From Bacillota bacterium (lineage in GTDB: Bacteria > Bacillota > Sulfobacillia > Sulfobacillales > JAIMBI01): a DNA stretch of 46,336 nucleotides. Numbering within the stretch: position 1 is the stretch's first letter; each line of letters opens with the position of its first letter. Of the stretch, positions 1 through 7,465 are shown in pieces. Both the position numbers and the translations under genes were made by a program. Under the pieces are notes generated by a model. That model saw only the letters and a list, made by a program, of their open reading frames with translations. It was not told the DNA's origin and made no database searches. Location: positions 1-46,336 of the forward strand of contig JAJZWS010000022.1 in the NCBI GenBank assembly GCA_021846565.1, given 5' to 3'.

Positions 1-949
1 CTGCGCCTCGCGGACTGCGAGCGGCGCCCCGGCCGCGCCTGGCACCAAGAGGTCCACCTCCGAGGTTCCGCGTTGATAGGCCCACCCGCCCGCGGACAGG
101 GCCTCCCGGCGGATAAACCCGCACGCCGGCAGAAAGGAATCCCACTAGGCGGTCGAGGGGCATGCTTACACGCGGATACCCCACCGCAACCCAGCGATTG
201 CGTTCAATCTGAAACCGTGGCGCGGGTGCGGCCGCTTCCTTCACCACCTCACCTCACGGGCATCCGAGGCGGGCGAGTCACGGTCCGCCCGCCATGTCTG
301 CGCCTCGTCGATACGGAGCGCCGTCGTGACCAGGTCCAGCGTCGGCGCGGCAATCATCGGATCCAGCAGCACCCGCAGGCAGTCACTACCGTCGAGGAGG
401 CCCATCCGCTCACAAGCCGCTTGCGCCGAACCACCAAAGCGCCACATCAGCGCCTGCGATAGGGCCGGTTGCCAGCACCCTGCCGAGGGTTTCGCCCCGC
501 TTCTCGCCGCGCGCTCCGGCTGCTTCCCCGACTACATCCCAGGCGGACCGCCTATCGCGCGCCTCCTGCAACTACTCTAGCACCGCCTCCGCTAGGCGGG
601 TGCCACGGAAGCAGGGTCCGCGGATGCCGCATGTGCGGGGCCACCCGGACCGCGCGCTGACCGTGGCGAGGTCATGCATGGGGACCATGGCCCGACGTCC
701 AGCACGCGCTGACGGAATGCCTTTGGCGCTGACGACGCGCGTGAACAGGCTTAGCGCGTCACCTTTGCCGCCACCGACAGAGACGACACCGTAGGTGGCA
801 CCTTCACGATTCAGTCGGTGACTTCACCGTGGACGCCCGTGGCTGCTCCCTTGGCCTCCACCACACCACAAATTAATGGTCAGGCTCATCGCGCTCCCCC
901 TTGCCCGGTCGGTCGCTTCTTTCCTCAGGGGTCGGCACTCACCCTCCAA
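1..949. other. No intact gene; coding-like debris on the minus strand
   Basis: No open frame here shows a recognisable family from start to stop. Two minus-strand stretches look like former coding sequence. Around 640-830 a frame reads EGATYGVVSVGGGKGDAL and continues for about 55 residues. Around 240-540 another frame contains GSDCLRVLLDPMIAAPTLDL and ends with a stop near 241, but it reaches its likely upstream part only by changing frame near 440. They could be pieces of one decayed gene. I cannot name the family. The plus-strand frames in this stretch are arginine- and proline-rich, as expected of antisense reading in GC-rich DNA. Confidence 0.3.
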
Positions 950-1861
950 TCAGGAGCGGTCGACGGCATCTGGACCGGGTCCGCCCTCGGGGCTCTCGCA
1001 CAGCAGGACCTCAAGCCAGCGCTCCGCCTCGTGGTACAGGGTGGGGTTATTGGCCGGCGTGTAGTACGCCAGCACCGCCACCGCCTGCAAGGCCACCCAG
1101 CCGCGCGCCCGGGCCCAGGTGGCATCGTCCGTGGGCAATGCCGCACGAAAGGCGTCGCGGGCCGCTGCCGAGTGCAGCTTCCATGCCACCATCACGTCGC
1201 AGGCGGGATCCCCAACCCCCATCTCACCCCAGTCGATCACTCCCCGAATGCGCCCATCGCGCACCAGCCAGTTGCGTGCGTCGAGGTCACCGTGGTGCCA
1301 CACGGGCGGGCCCGGCCACGGCGGAGACGTCAGTGCCGCCGCCCACACGGCCGCCACGGCGGGATCGCCGTCAAACCTGGCCAGCCAATGCCGAAAGTCG
1401 CCATCGCGCTCGGCCAGCGGCACTCCGCGGCCGGCGGGTCCTCCCGCCAGATCAACCTGCTGGAGGGCCGCGACGAAGCTGGCCAGGTCCCGCGCGGCCT
1501 GGATGGCGTCAAGCGCTTCGACCGGAAGTGTTTCTCCCGCCACCCAGGTGTGGATGTCCCAAAACCACGGGTAGTCCCGGTTCGGTCGCCCCTGGGCGAC
1601 CGGAGACGGAATGTCAAGCGGCAACGCCGCGGCCAAGTGGGGCAGCCAGCGCGCCTCTTTGCCCCCACGGGCCGTCGGTCCGTCACGCCGCGCCAGCCGC
1701 ACGGACAGGTCCTCGCCCAGACGGAAGATGGCATTCACGGTGCCAGACGGCTCGACTCGGTGGAGCGGAAGGGCAGCCCACGCGGGAAACTGGTCCACCA
1801 GGAGCTGGCGCACCAGCGCTTCGTCAATCTCGCGCTCATCCGTGTGCATCTTGGCCGCCAT
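950..1861 (-). CDS. APH-family phosphotransferase (aminoglycoside/choline kinase fold)
   Basis: A 303-residue protein of the APH (PF01636) kinase-like fold. The catalytic loop HHGDLDARNWLV lies at residues 189-200, with the expected Asp192 and Asn197. It is followed by the metal-binding segment VIDWGEMGVGDPACD with Asp210. The N-terminal nucleotide lobe (about 38-75) includes RLGEDLSVRLARRD. The family transfers phosphate to aminoglycosides, macrolides, choline, homoserine or fructosamine, and the substrate cannot be read from sequence. The ATG at 1861 is preceded by a GAGGGGGC ribosome site five bases upstream, which supports this start. It lies downstream of glmS on the same strand, but a strong hairpin at 1987-2034 separates them, so it is probably a separate unit. 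There is no sign of damage. Calling it a resistance gene would be an over-reading. Confidence 0.82.
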   Translation of the reverse strand: MAAKMHTDEREIDEALVRQLLVDQFPAWAALPLHRVEPSGTVNAIFRLGEDLSVRLARRDGPTARGGKEARWLPHLAAALPLDIPSPVAQGRPNRDYPWFWDIHTWVAGETLPVEALDAIQAARDLASFVAALQQVDLAGGPAGRGVPLAERDGDFRHWLARFDGDPAVAAVWAAALTSPPWPGPPVWHHGDLDARNWLVRDGRIRGVIDWGEMGVGDPACDVMVAWKLHSAAARDAFRAALPTDDATWARARGWVALQAVAVLAYYTPANNPTLYHEAERWLEVLLCESPEGGPGPDAVDRS

Positions 1862-1986
1862 TCGGTGCCCCCTCGGCTAACCCAACCCCGCCCCATGCGT
1901 CTGGCTCCGAGACGGCACCCCGGGGACACGGTCGGCCTCTGGATGGACTCGGATCCACTATGCCACAGCGGGTGCGATGCCCGCTG

Positions 1987-2034
1987 ATCCAGCGCCCCGC
2001 CAGAAGCGGGGCGGCTTCGGGCGGGGCGCTGGAT
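1987..2034 (-). terminator. Terminator-like hairpin after glmS
   Basis: A perfect 15-base inverted repeat (ATCCAGCGCCCCGCC and its complement) with an 18-base loop begins 23 bases after the glmS stop. Part of the loop can also pair with the stem (CGCCCCGC/GCGGGGCG), giving an alternative fold. There is no T-run after the stem on either strand, so it is not a classical intrinsic terminator. Position and strength suggest termination or mRNA 3' end protection for the cdaA-glmS unit. Confidence 0.6.
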
Positions 2035-2057
2035 GATTCACTTGTGGGGAGTCCGCG

Positions 2058-3875
2058 CTACTCCACCGTGACGCTTTTGGCGAGGTTGCGCGGCTTGTCA
2101 ATGTCCACGCCCAGGTGTTTCGCCGTTTCATACGCCAACAGCTGCATCGGGAGCGCCATGAGAATCGGCATGACGTCCGGTGCCAGCGTGGGGACCGCAA
2201 TCACGTGATCCAGCACGTCCGCGAGGCCGTCGGCCAGCTCGTCCGCCACGATGCCCACCACATAGCCCCCACGGGCCCGCACCTCCATGATGTTGGAACG
2301 GGTCTTGGCCACCAGGGCCGGGTTCGACACCACCGCCACCACCGGAACGTCCTGCTCAATGAGGGCCAACGTGCCGTGTTTGAGCTCGCCGGCCGGATAC
2401 GCCTCGGCGTGAATGTACGTGATCTCCTTAAACTTCAGTTGGCCCTCCAGCGCCGACAGGTAGTCCTGCCCGCGACCCACGTAAAACACGCTGGGCGCCT
2501 GCGCGAGCCGACCGGCGATGCCGTCAAGGCCCGTGGGCGCCGCGAGCCAGGCCGCCCCCGCGGGCGGCAGGGCCTGGAGCGCGGCCGCGAGATCCGGGCG
2601 CGCCCGGCCGCGCGCCTCGGCCAGCGCCAGCGTCCACAGTGTGAGCAGCACGATTTGGCTGGTGTACACCTTGGTGGAGCAGACCGACACCTCGGGGCCC
2701 GCCCGGTTCAGGGCCACGCGGTCGGCTTGCCGCGCCAGCGTCGAGCCCACCACGTTGGTCACGGCCCACACCGGCAGTCCCCGTCGCTGCGACAGGTCGA
2801 CGGCCGCCAGCGTGTCCAGGGTTTCCCCCGACTGAGAAATGGCCCAGACGATGGTGCCAGCGGGGATGGCCGCCTCCCGGTACCGAAACTCGGAGGCCAC
2901 TTCGACGGTGGCGGGGATGCCCGCCACCCGCTCCAGCAGCTGCGCCGCCATCAGTCCCGCGTGATACGCACTGCCGGCCGCCACCACCCGGACATGCTCG
3001 ACTGCGGCCAAATCTTCCGGCGTGAGGCCGACCTGATCCCGCACCACGTGGCCGTCGGCCCCCAGCCGCCCCGCCATCGTCGCGCGCCACACGTCGGGCT
3101 GCTCTTTAATCTCCTTGAGCATGAAGTGGGGATGCCCACCGCGGGAGGCTTGTTCCCGATCCCAGTCGATGGGAAATGGCTCCCTTACCACGGCGGCCCC
3201 AGCCATGTCCCGCAGTTCCACCGAGTCGGCTCGAATCACGGCCATCTCGCCGTTGTCCAAAACGAGCGCCCGACGGGTGTAGGGCACCAGCGCCGTCAGA
3301 TCCGAGGCAACATACGTGCCACGCTCCGCCAGTCCAATCACCAGCGGACTGGCTTCCCGCACCGCGACCAGCGTCATAGGGTCGTCCGCCGCCACCGCCA
3401 AAAAGGCATACGCGCCCTCCAAGTCGCGCGCCGTGGCCGCCACCGCATCCCACAGATTTCCTCGATAGTGGTGCTCCAACAGATGGGGAATCACCTCGGA
3501 GTCCGTGTCGCTGACAAACTGATGCCCCGCGTCCTGCAGCATGCGCTTTAAGACCTGATAGTTCTCGATGATGCCGTTGTGCACCGCCGCCACCCGCCCG
3601 TGACAGTCGGTGTGGGGATGCGCGTTCACATCGGTGGGCGGGCCATGGGTCGCCCAGCGGGTGTGGCCGATGCCGCACTGCGCGGCGCCCGGCAGGCTCT
3701 CCACCACCCCGATGAGGCTCTCCAAGCGGCCCGCCTGCTTCACATGCGCAATGCCGTCCGCATCGACCACCGCCACCCCGGCCGAGTCATAGCCGCGATA
3801 CTCAAGTGCCGACAACCCTTCCAGCAAAAATGGCAGAGCCGCGTCGCGACCCACATACCCCACAATCCCACACAC
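2058..3875 (-). CDS. glmS: Glutamine-fructose-6-phosphate aminotransferase (isomerizing)
   Basis: Makes glucosamine-6-phosphate from fructose-6-phosphate and glutamine, the first step to UDP-N-acetylglucosamine and cell wall. The open frame runs upstream to 4136, but the true start is the GTG at 3875. It gives the obligatory N-terminus (M)CGIVGYVG, in which Cys2 becomes the catalytic nucleophile after Met removal, and it has a GGAAAGGA ribosome site nine bases upstream. The resulting 605 residues match the family. The N-terminal glutamine amidotransferase half includes GHTRWATHG and AHPHTD. Two SIS sugar-isomerase domains follow (ISQSGETLDT; CSTKVYTSQ), and the C-terminus DKPRNLAKSVTVE is diagnostic. 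It is the last gene of the cdaA-cdaR-glmM-glmS cluster and is controlled by the ribozyme at 4055-4194, with about 180 bases of leader in between. Confidence 0.97.
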   Translation of the reverse strand: MCGIVGYVGRDAALPFLLEGLSALEYRGYDSAGVAVVDADGIAHVKQAGRLESLIGVVESLPGAAQCGIGHTRWATHGPPTDVNAHPHTDCHGRVAAVHNGIIENYQVLKRMLQDAGHQFVSDTDSEVIPHLLEHHYRGNLWDAVAATARDLEGAYAFLAVAADDPMTLVAVREASPLVIGLAERGTYVASDLTALVPYTRRALVLDNGEMAVIRADSVELRDMAGAAVVREPFPIDWDREQASRGGHPHFMLKEIKEQPDVWRATMAGRLGADGHVVRDQVGLTPEDLAAVEHVRVVAAGSAYHAGLMAAQLLERVAGIPATVEVASEFRYREAAIPAGTIVWAISQSGETLDTLAAVDLSQRRGLPVWAVTNVVGSTLARQADRVALNRAGPEVSVCSTKVYTSQIVLLTLWTLALAEARGRARPDLAAALQALPPAGAAWLAAPTGLDGIAGRLAQAPSVFYVGRGQDYLSALEGQLKFKEITYIHAEAYPAGELKHGTLALIEQDVPVVAVVSNPALVAKTRSNIMEVRARGGYVVGIVADELADGLADVLDHVIAVPTLAPDVMPILMALPMQLLAYETAKHLGVDIDKPRNLAKSVTVE

Positions 3876-3997
3876 ACCGATCCGTCCTTTCCCCGAATGC
3901 CCTTCCCCGCATCCTCCGTTCCGTCGCCCTGCATATCCGAGGCGCATCCCCTGACTGGGAGTGCGCCGTCGGTGCCAGAGGCACGCGTTCGCCCCCC

Positions 3998-4020
3998 AGC
4001 AGCCCGCCGGGCGAGCTGCT
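3998..4020 (-). promoter_or_regulatory. Hairpin in the glmS leader between ribozyme and start codon
   Basis: On the glmS strand AGCAGCTCG-CCCGG-CGGGCTGCT forms a nine-pair stem (one G-T pair) with a five-base loop, extendable by the flanking bases. It lies in the roughly 180-base stretch between the end of the ribozyme and the glmS start, a second small hairpin (GTGCC-TCT-GGCAC) following it. No T-run follows. It may shape or protect the cleaved glmS mRNA; its function is not known. Confidence 0.4.
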
Positions 4021-4054
4021 GAAGACACCAGGAGACACCTATGAAAGGTGGTCG

Positions 4055-4194
4055 AGCTCGGCCTCACGGTTTTGTGGCGACATTGCTGTCGACCCTTTGT
4101 CCCGTGGTTGTCGGCCGCCGAGAAGCCGGAGGTCACCCGCCGAATGCTTCGAGATCCCTCTCCTCGTCAGCCCAGTTGCCTGGGCTCCGGCGCT
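4055..4194 (-). promoter_or_regulatory. glmS ribozyme (glucosamine-6-phosphate-activated self-cleaving riboswitch)
   Basis: Read on the minus strand, the sequence carries the hallmarks of the glmS ribozyme core. AAGCGCC contains the cleavage site. A 7-pair P1-like hairpin (4169-4186) is capped by a GCAA tetraloop. The invariant GACGAGG follows directly (4162-4168), then GGGATCTCGA, TCGGCGGGTGACC, and a 3' part with CACGG...CCGTG enclosing GGGTCGACAGC and GTCGCCACAAAACC, as expected for P3, P4 and P4.1. By homology with known examples, cleavage occurs 5' of the G at 4193. The base before it (4194) is the last A of the glmM TAA stop codon. Glucosamine-6-phosphate acts as a coenzyme for cleavage, and the cleaved glmS mRNA is then degraded, giving end-product feedback. 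The 3' border is approximate. Confidence 0.9.
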
Positions 4195-5549
4195 TAAGGC
4201 TCAGAGTTCGCCCGCACTTGTCCCGACGTCAGCGCTTGACGAACAACCGTGGTCAACCGGTCGGCCCACGACTCCACGACCGCGGCATCCCTCCCTTCTA
4301 TCATGATACGCAACAGGGGCTCGGTTCCGGAAGCCCGCACCACCAGCCGACCATCGTCACCAAGGGACGCCCTGCATTCCTGAAAGGCTTCGTCGACGCC
4401 GGACATGCGCTCCCAATGAAACCCGATGGCGGGCAGGCGCACGTTGTCGAGCCGCTGCGGGTAGTGAGGCATCTCGGCCACCAATTCGGATATCGTCCGT
4501 CCGACGCGGTGCACCTCCGCCAAGACCGCCAGCGCGGTCAAGAGCCCGTCGCCGGTCACGGCCCACTCCGACAAAATCACATGGCCCGATTGCTCGCCCC
4601 CGAGGGGAGCCATCCGGGTGGCCATAGCCTCGGCCACCCAGCGATCGCCCACCGGGGTACGGTGGAGCCGAATGCCTTCGGCCTGCAGCGCCCGCTCCAG
4701 CCCCAGATTGGCCATCACGGTGCCCACCACCTCGCCGCCGGGCAGGTGCCCGGTGTCTTTCAGCCCCCGCCCCAACAGGTAGAGAATACCGTCCCCATCG
4801 ATGACGCGGCCCTCTTGGTCGCACGCAATGACGCGGTCCGCATCGCCATCGAAGGAAAACCCCAGATCCGCCCCGAGCTCCTGCACCGCCTGGGCCACAA
4901 TCGCCGGATGGGTGGCCCCCACCCCCTGATTGATGCGCGCTCCTTCGGGCGCGCCGTTTAACACGGTCACCTCCAGACCCAGCGCCTGGAGGACGGCAGG
5001 AACTGTCGTGCTGGCCGCACCGAAGCCCAGATCCACGACGACGTGCATCCGCCCCACGCGGCCGCGGAACCCCGCCACCAGCCGTTCCCGATAGAGATCC
5101 ACGCGCTCCGCGCAGGGTTCCACCCGGCCCATCTGGTCCCATGCCGCCCAAGGCACCTCCGCCCCAGCCACCCGCGCTGCCACGGCCGCCTCGCGGGGAA
5201 GCGTCCACTTGCGACCCTCGGCGTCCAGCAGTTTCAGCCCGTTGTACTCCGGGGGGTTGTGGCTGGCCGAAATCACGACACCGGCCTGGGCCCCCAACAG
5301 GGGCACCAGTGCCGCCACGGCCGGGGTCGGCACCACGCCCAAGAGGCCCGCCGTGCCGCCCGCCGCCGTAATGCCCGCCACCACCGCCGCTTCCAGCATA
5401 GGTCCCGACACGCGCGTGTCACGGCCCACCAGCACCAGCGGCGCCCCGGGCAGCTCCGCCACGGCCGCCGCGCCCACCGCCAGCGCCAACGTGGGGGTGA
5501 GTTCACGAGGGGCCTGGCCCCTTAGGCCGTCTGTACCAAACAGTGCCAC
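4194..5549 (-). CDS. glmM: Phosphoglucosamine mutase
   Basis: Converts glucosamine-6-phosphate to glucosamine-1-phosphate, the step after GlmS. At 451 residues it has the family's normal length. It starts MALFGTDGLRG, matching the usual MxxFGTDGVRG. The active-site loop VISASHNPPEYNG has the phosphorylated Ser96, the Mg2+-binding loop FDGDADR is at 233-239, and the C-terminal phosphate-binding loop VRASGTEPLLRIMIEG is near 410-425. It lies 99 bases after cdaR and directly upstream of the glmS ribozyme, whose cleavage point abuts its TAA stop codon. In several Bacillota GlmM binds and inhibits CdaA, which is consistent with the cluster. No damage is visible. Confidence 0.96.
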   Translation of the reverse strand: MALFGTDGLRGQAPRELTPTLALAVGAAAVAELPGAPLVLVGRDTRVSGPMLEAAVVAGITAAGGTAGLLGVVPTPAVAALVPLLGAQAGVVISASHNPPEYNGLKLLDAEGRKWTLPREAAVAARVAGAEVPWAAWDQMGRVEPCAERVDLYRERLVAGFRGRVGRMHVVVDLGFGAASTTVPAVLQALGLEVTVLNGAPEGARINQGVGATHPAIVAQAVQELGADLGFSFDGDADRVIACDQEGRVIDGDGILYLLGRGLKDTGHLPGGEVVGTVMANLGLERALQAEGIRLHRTPVGDRWVAEAMATRMAPLGGEQSGHVILSEWAVTGDGLLTALAVLAEVHRVGRTISELVAEMPHYPQRLDNVRLPAIGFHWERMSGVDEAFQECRASLGDDGRLVVRASGTEPLLRIMIEGRDAAVVESWADRLTTVVRQALTSGQVRANSEP

Positions 5550-5648
5550 CCGTTGTCCCCCTACGTCCGCCGACTGTTGTGCTGAATCCGCGACGATGGC
5601 CCTTCAGGATCCCTATGACTATGCCCGCAGCTCGGCGCGGCGACGGAC

Positions 5649-6560
5649 CTACGGACCGATCGACACGGTCGCCCGGACGCTTGACGGCGACGCGGTCACG
5701 CCCGACGGCAGCGTCAGATTCACGCGCTTGGTAACCGAGGTGGTCCGCCCCGAAATGGTCACCGGGTTGGTGTCCACCGACGTCATGCCGGACAGCGTCG
5801 AGGCGGGCCCAAACACCGTGACCTGGCCGGGGTCTACGGAGATGGGCCCCACCACGAAGCCAGTGCCCGGCGTGCCGTGATACTTCACGATCACGGGCAG
5901 CGTCTTTTCGGGTGACACCGTCACCGCAACATCCATCAGGCTGGGACTCACCGTCACCTGCGGCACGGCGTGACCCGCCGCATTCACGGCCACCAGGGTC
6001 ACCTGGGCCTCCAGGTTGCTCGTCTGCCCGCTGACATTCACGCGGGCGACCACCTGCGCCACCGCGGCGACGTCATGCGACGGGCCCGAGACCTCTGCCG
6101 CTGTCGAGACCGGCGTCATCACCACGATGCCGTAGCCGCTGGCCACGTGGCCCTGGGGCACCGTCGTGATGCTAAATTTCTTGGCCGTGATGCTGTCCAC
6201 CGTGACGGTCACGTCAGTGGGCGTCACGGAGACGAGGCTCGTGCCGGGCGGCACCGAGGCGCTCACGGGCAACGAATAAGTGCCGGGTTTGGTAATGTGC
6301 GCCAGGTCCACCCAAGCCTCCGCATGAATCGACTGCGTCACCGTGGTGGGCGATCCCTTGATGAAAATCGTCACCGAGGCCGGGTGCATGCCCAGCACCG
6401 TGTAGTGGTTGGTGGCGGCCAGCCAGGTGACGGGCACCGGCCCCAGGCGGCGGTCCACCTGCCGGGGCACCCCGCTGTTGACCTGCACCCAAATGGCGAT
6501 GGCAATCAGCACGGAGAGAATCTTGAGCGCCGTGTCATTCTCCAGGAGCCGATCGGTCAT
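5649..6560 (-). CDS. cdaR: CdaA regulator, YbbR-domain membrane protein
   Basis: A 303-residue protein with a short cytoplasmic N-terminus (MTDRLLENDT) and one membrane segment at about residues 11-27 (ALKILSVLIAIAIWVQV). An extracellular part follows, built of YbbR-like beta repeats. Each repeat carries a variant of the P..V.V.GP pattern, for example VTVFGPASTLSGMTSVDTNP near 235-255. The family binds and modulates the diadenylate cyclase CdaA. The ATG at 6560 overlaps the cdaA stop by four bases (ATGA), indicating translational coupling. Sequence identity in this family is low, so the call rests on topology, repeats and gene order as well as sequence. Confidence 0.9.
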   Translation of the reverse strand: MTDRLLENDTALKILSVLIAIAIWVQVNSGVPRQVDRRLGPVPVTWLAATNHYTVLGMHPASVTIFIKGSPTTVTQSIHAEAWVDLAHITKPGTYSLPVSASVPPGTSLVSVTPTDVTVTVDSITAKKFSITTVPQGHVASGYGIVVMTPVSTAAEVSGPSHDVAAVAQVVARVNVSGQTSNLEAQVTLVAVNAAGHAVPQVTVSPSLMDVAVTVSPEKTLPVIVKYHGTPGTGFVVGPISVDPGQVTVFGPASTLSGMTSVDTNPVTISGRTTSVTKRVNLTLPSGVTASPSSVRATVSIGP

Positions 6561-7384
6561 CGCGCGCTGCCCCGCGTAAAGAGCTTAAACCCGTTGTAGG
6601 GGGCGCGGGCGCGATACAGCCGATTCAACATCTCGCGCAGCGTCCGGTCCTCCAGCCGGCGGTTCAGCTTGCCCTCGACGGCCAGTGAGATCCAGCCGGT
6701 TTCCTCAGACACCACCACCACCGCCGCATCCGACTGCTCGCTCACGCCCAGCGCGGCCCGGTGTCGACTGCCCAACTCGCTCCCGGGCCGGGCAGCATCG
6801 GTGAGCGGCAGGAACGCCGCGGCCGCCACAAGCCGGTCTCCGCGAATGATTACCGCGCCATCGTGCAACGGGGTGTTCGGCACAAACAAGTTTTCCAGCA
6901 GAGCCGACGACACTTTGGCCTCGATAGGCACGCCGGTGGCCACGTATTCATTGAGACCCGTCTGCCGCTCCAGCACCATGAGGGCCCCGGTGCGGCTCCT
7001 CGCCAGGTGGTCCGCGGCTCGCGCCACCTCGTCAATCACCTCGGACATGTCCACCGGCTCGTGGCCCAACAGCGGCTCCGAAAAGAACCGACCGTGCCCA
7101 ATCTGCTCCAGCGCCCGCCTGAGCTCCGGCTGAAACACGATCGGGATGGCCACGATCAGCATCGTTTGGATCGCTGCCAAAATCTCATGGGTGGCATAAA
7201 GGTGCAGATACTGAGACACCGGCACCGCCAGCAGAATGAGCACGATGCCTTTGATGAGCTGCACGGCGCGGGTGCCGCGAATCAAGCGAAACAGACGGTA
7301 AAATCCGTAGCTGACGATGGCGATGTCCACCACGGACAAAAGCCATTGGGACCACGTCATCGTTGTGATGAAAGAAAGCATCAC
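6557..7384 (-). CDS. cdaA: Diadenylate cyclase CdaA (membrane c-di-AMP synthase)
   Basis: Joins two ATP to make cyclic di-AMP, the second messenger controlling potassium, osmolytes and wall stress. It has 275 residues: three membrane segments in the first about 85 residues (roughly 12-34, 41-60, 69-84), then a DAC domain. The motifs are DGAVII at 175-180 and SRHRAALGVSEQSDA at 206-220; DGA and RHR are the catalytic signatures. It starts with tandem Met codons (7384 and 7381). It is the first gene of the cdaA-cdaR-glmM-glmS unit and faces the UbiB-family gene across 81 bases, so its promoter should be in that gap, though I see no convincing -10/-35 pair there. Confidence 0.96.
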   Translation of the reverse strand: MMLSFITTMTWSQWLLSVVDIAIVSYGFYRLFRLIRGTRAVQLIKGIVLILLAVPVSQYLHLYATHEILAAIQTMLIVAIPIVFQPELRRALEQIGHGRFFSEPLLGHEPVDMSEVIDEVARAADHLARSRTGALMVLERQTGLNEYVATGVPIEAKVSSALLENLFVPNTPLHDGAVIIRGDRLVAAAAFLPLTDAARPGSELGSRHRAALGVSEQSDAAVVVVSEETGWISLAVEGKLNRRLEDRTLREMLNRLYRARAPYNGFKLFTRGSAR

Positions 7385-7465
7385 GCACCACCCGGGTTTT
7401 CCGCTAATCCGTCCCGTCCCGGCGCGCTGGCCGCCTGTGTTACTCTAAACCGCGGAGGCGGCCGG

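Noticed and set aside
901-2208. Long plus-strand frames antisense to the APH gene and glmS (also 818-1987 and 2115-3551)
   Set aside because: They lie opposite well-identified minus-strand genes, are Arg/Pro/His-rich, lack ribosome sites and match no family; they are shadows of GC-rich coding DNA.
6761-7465. Upstream extension of the UbiB-family reading frame over cdaA
   Set aside because: The extension is antisense to cdaA, is low in family-like sequence, and the ATG at 7466 with its GGAGG site gives a normal UbiB-type length.
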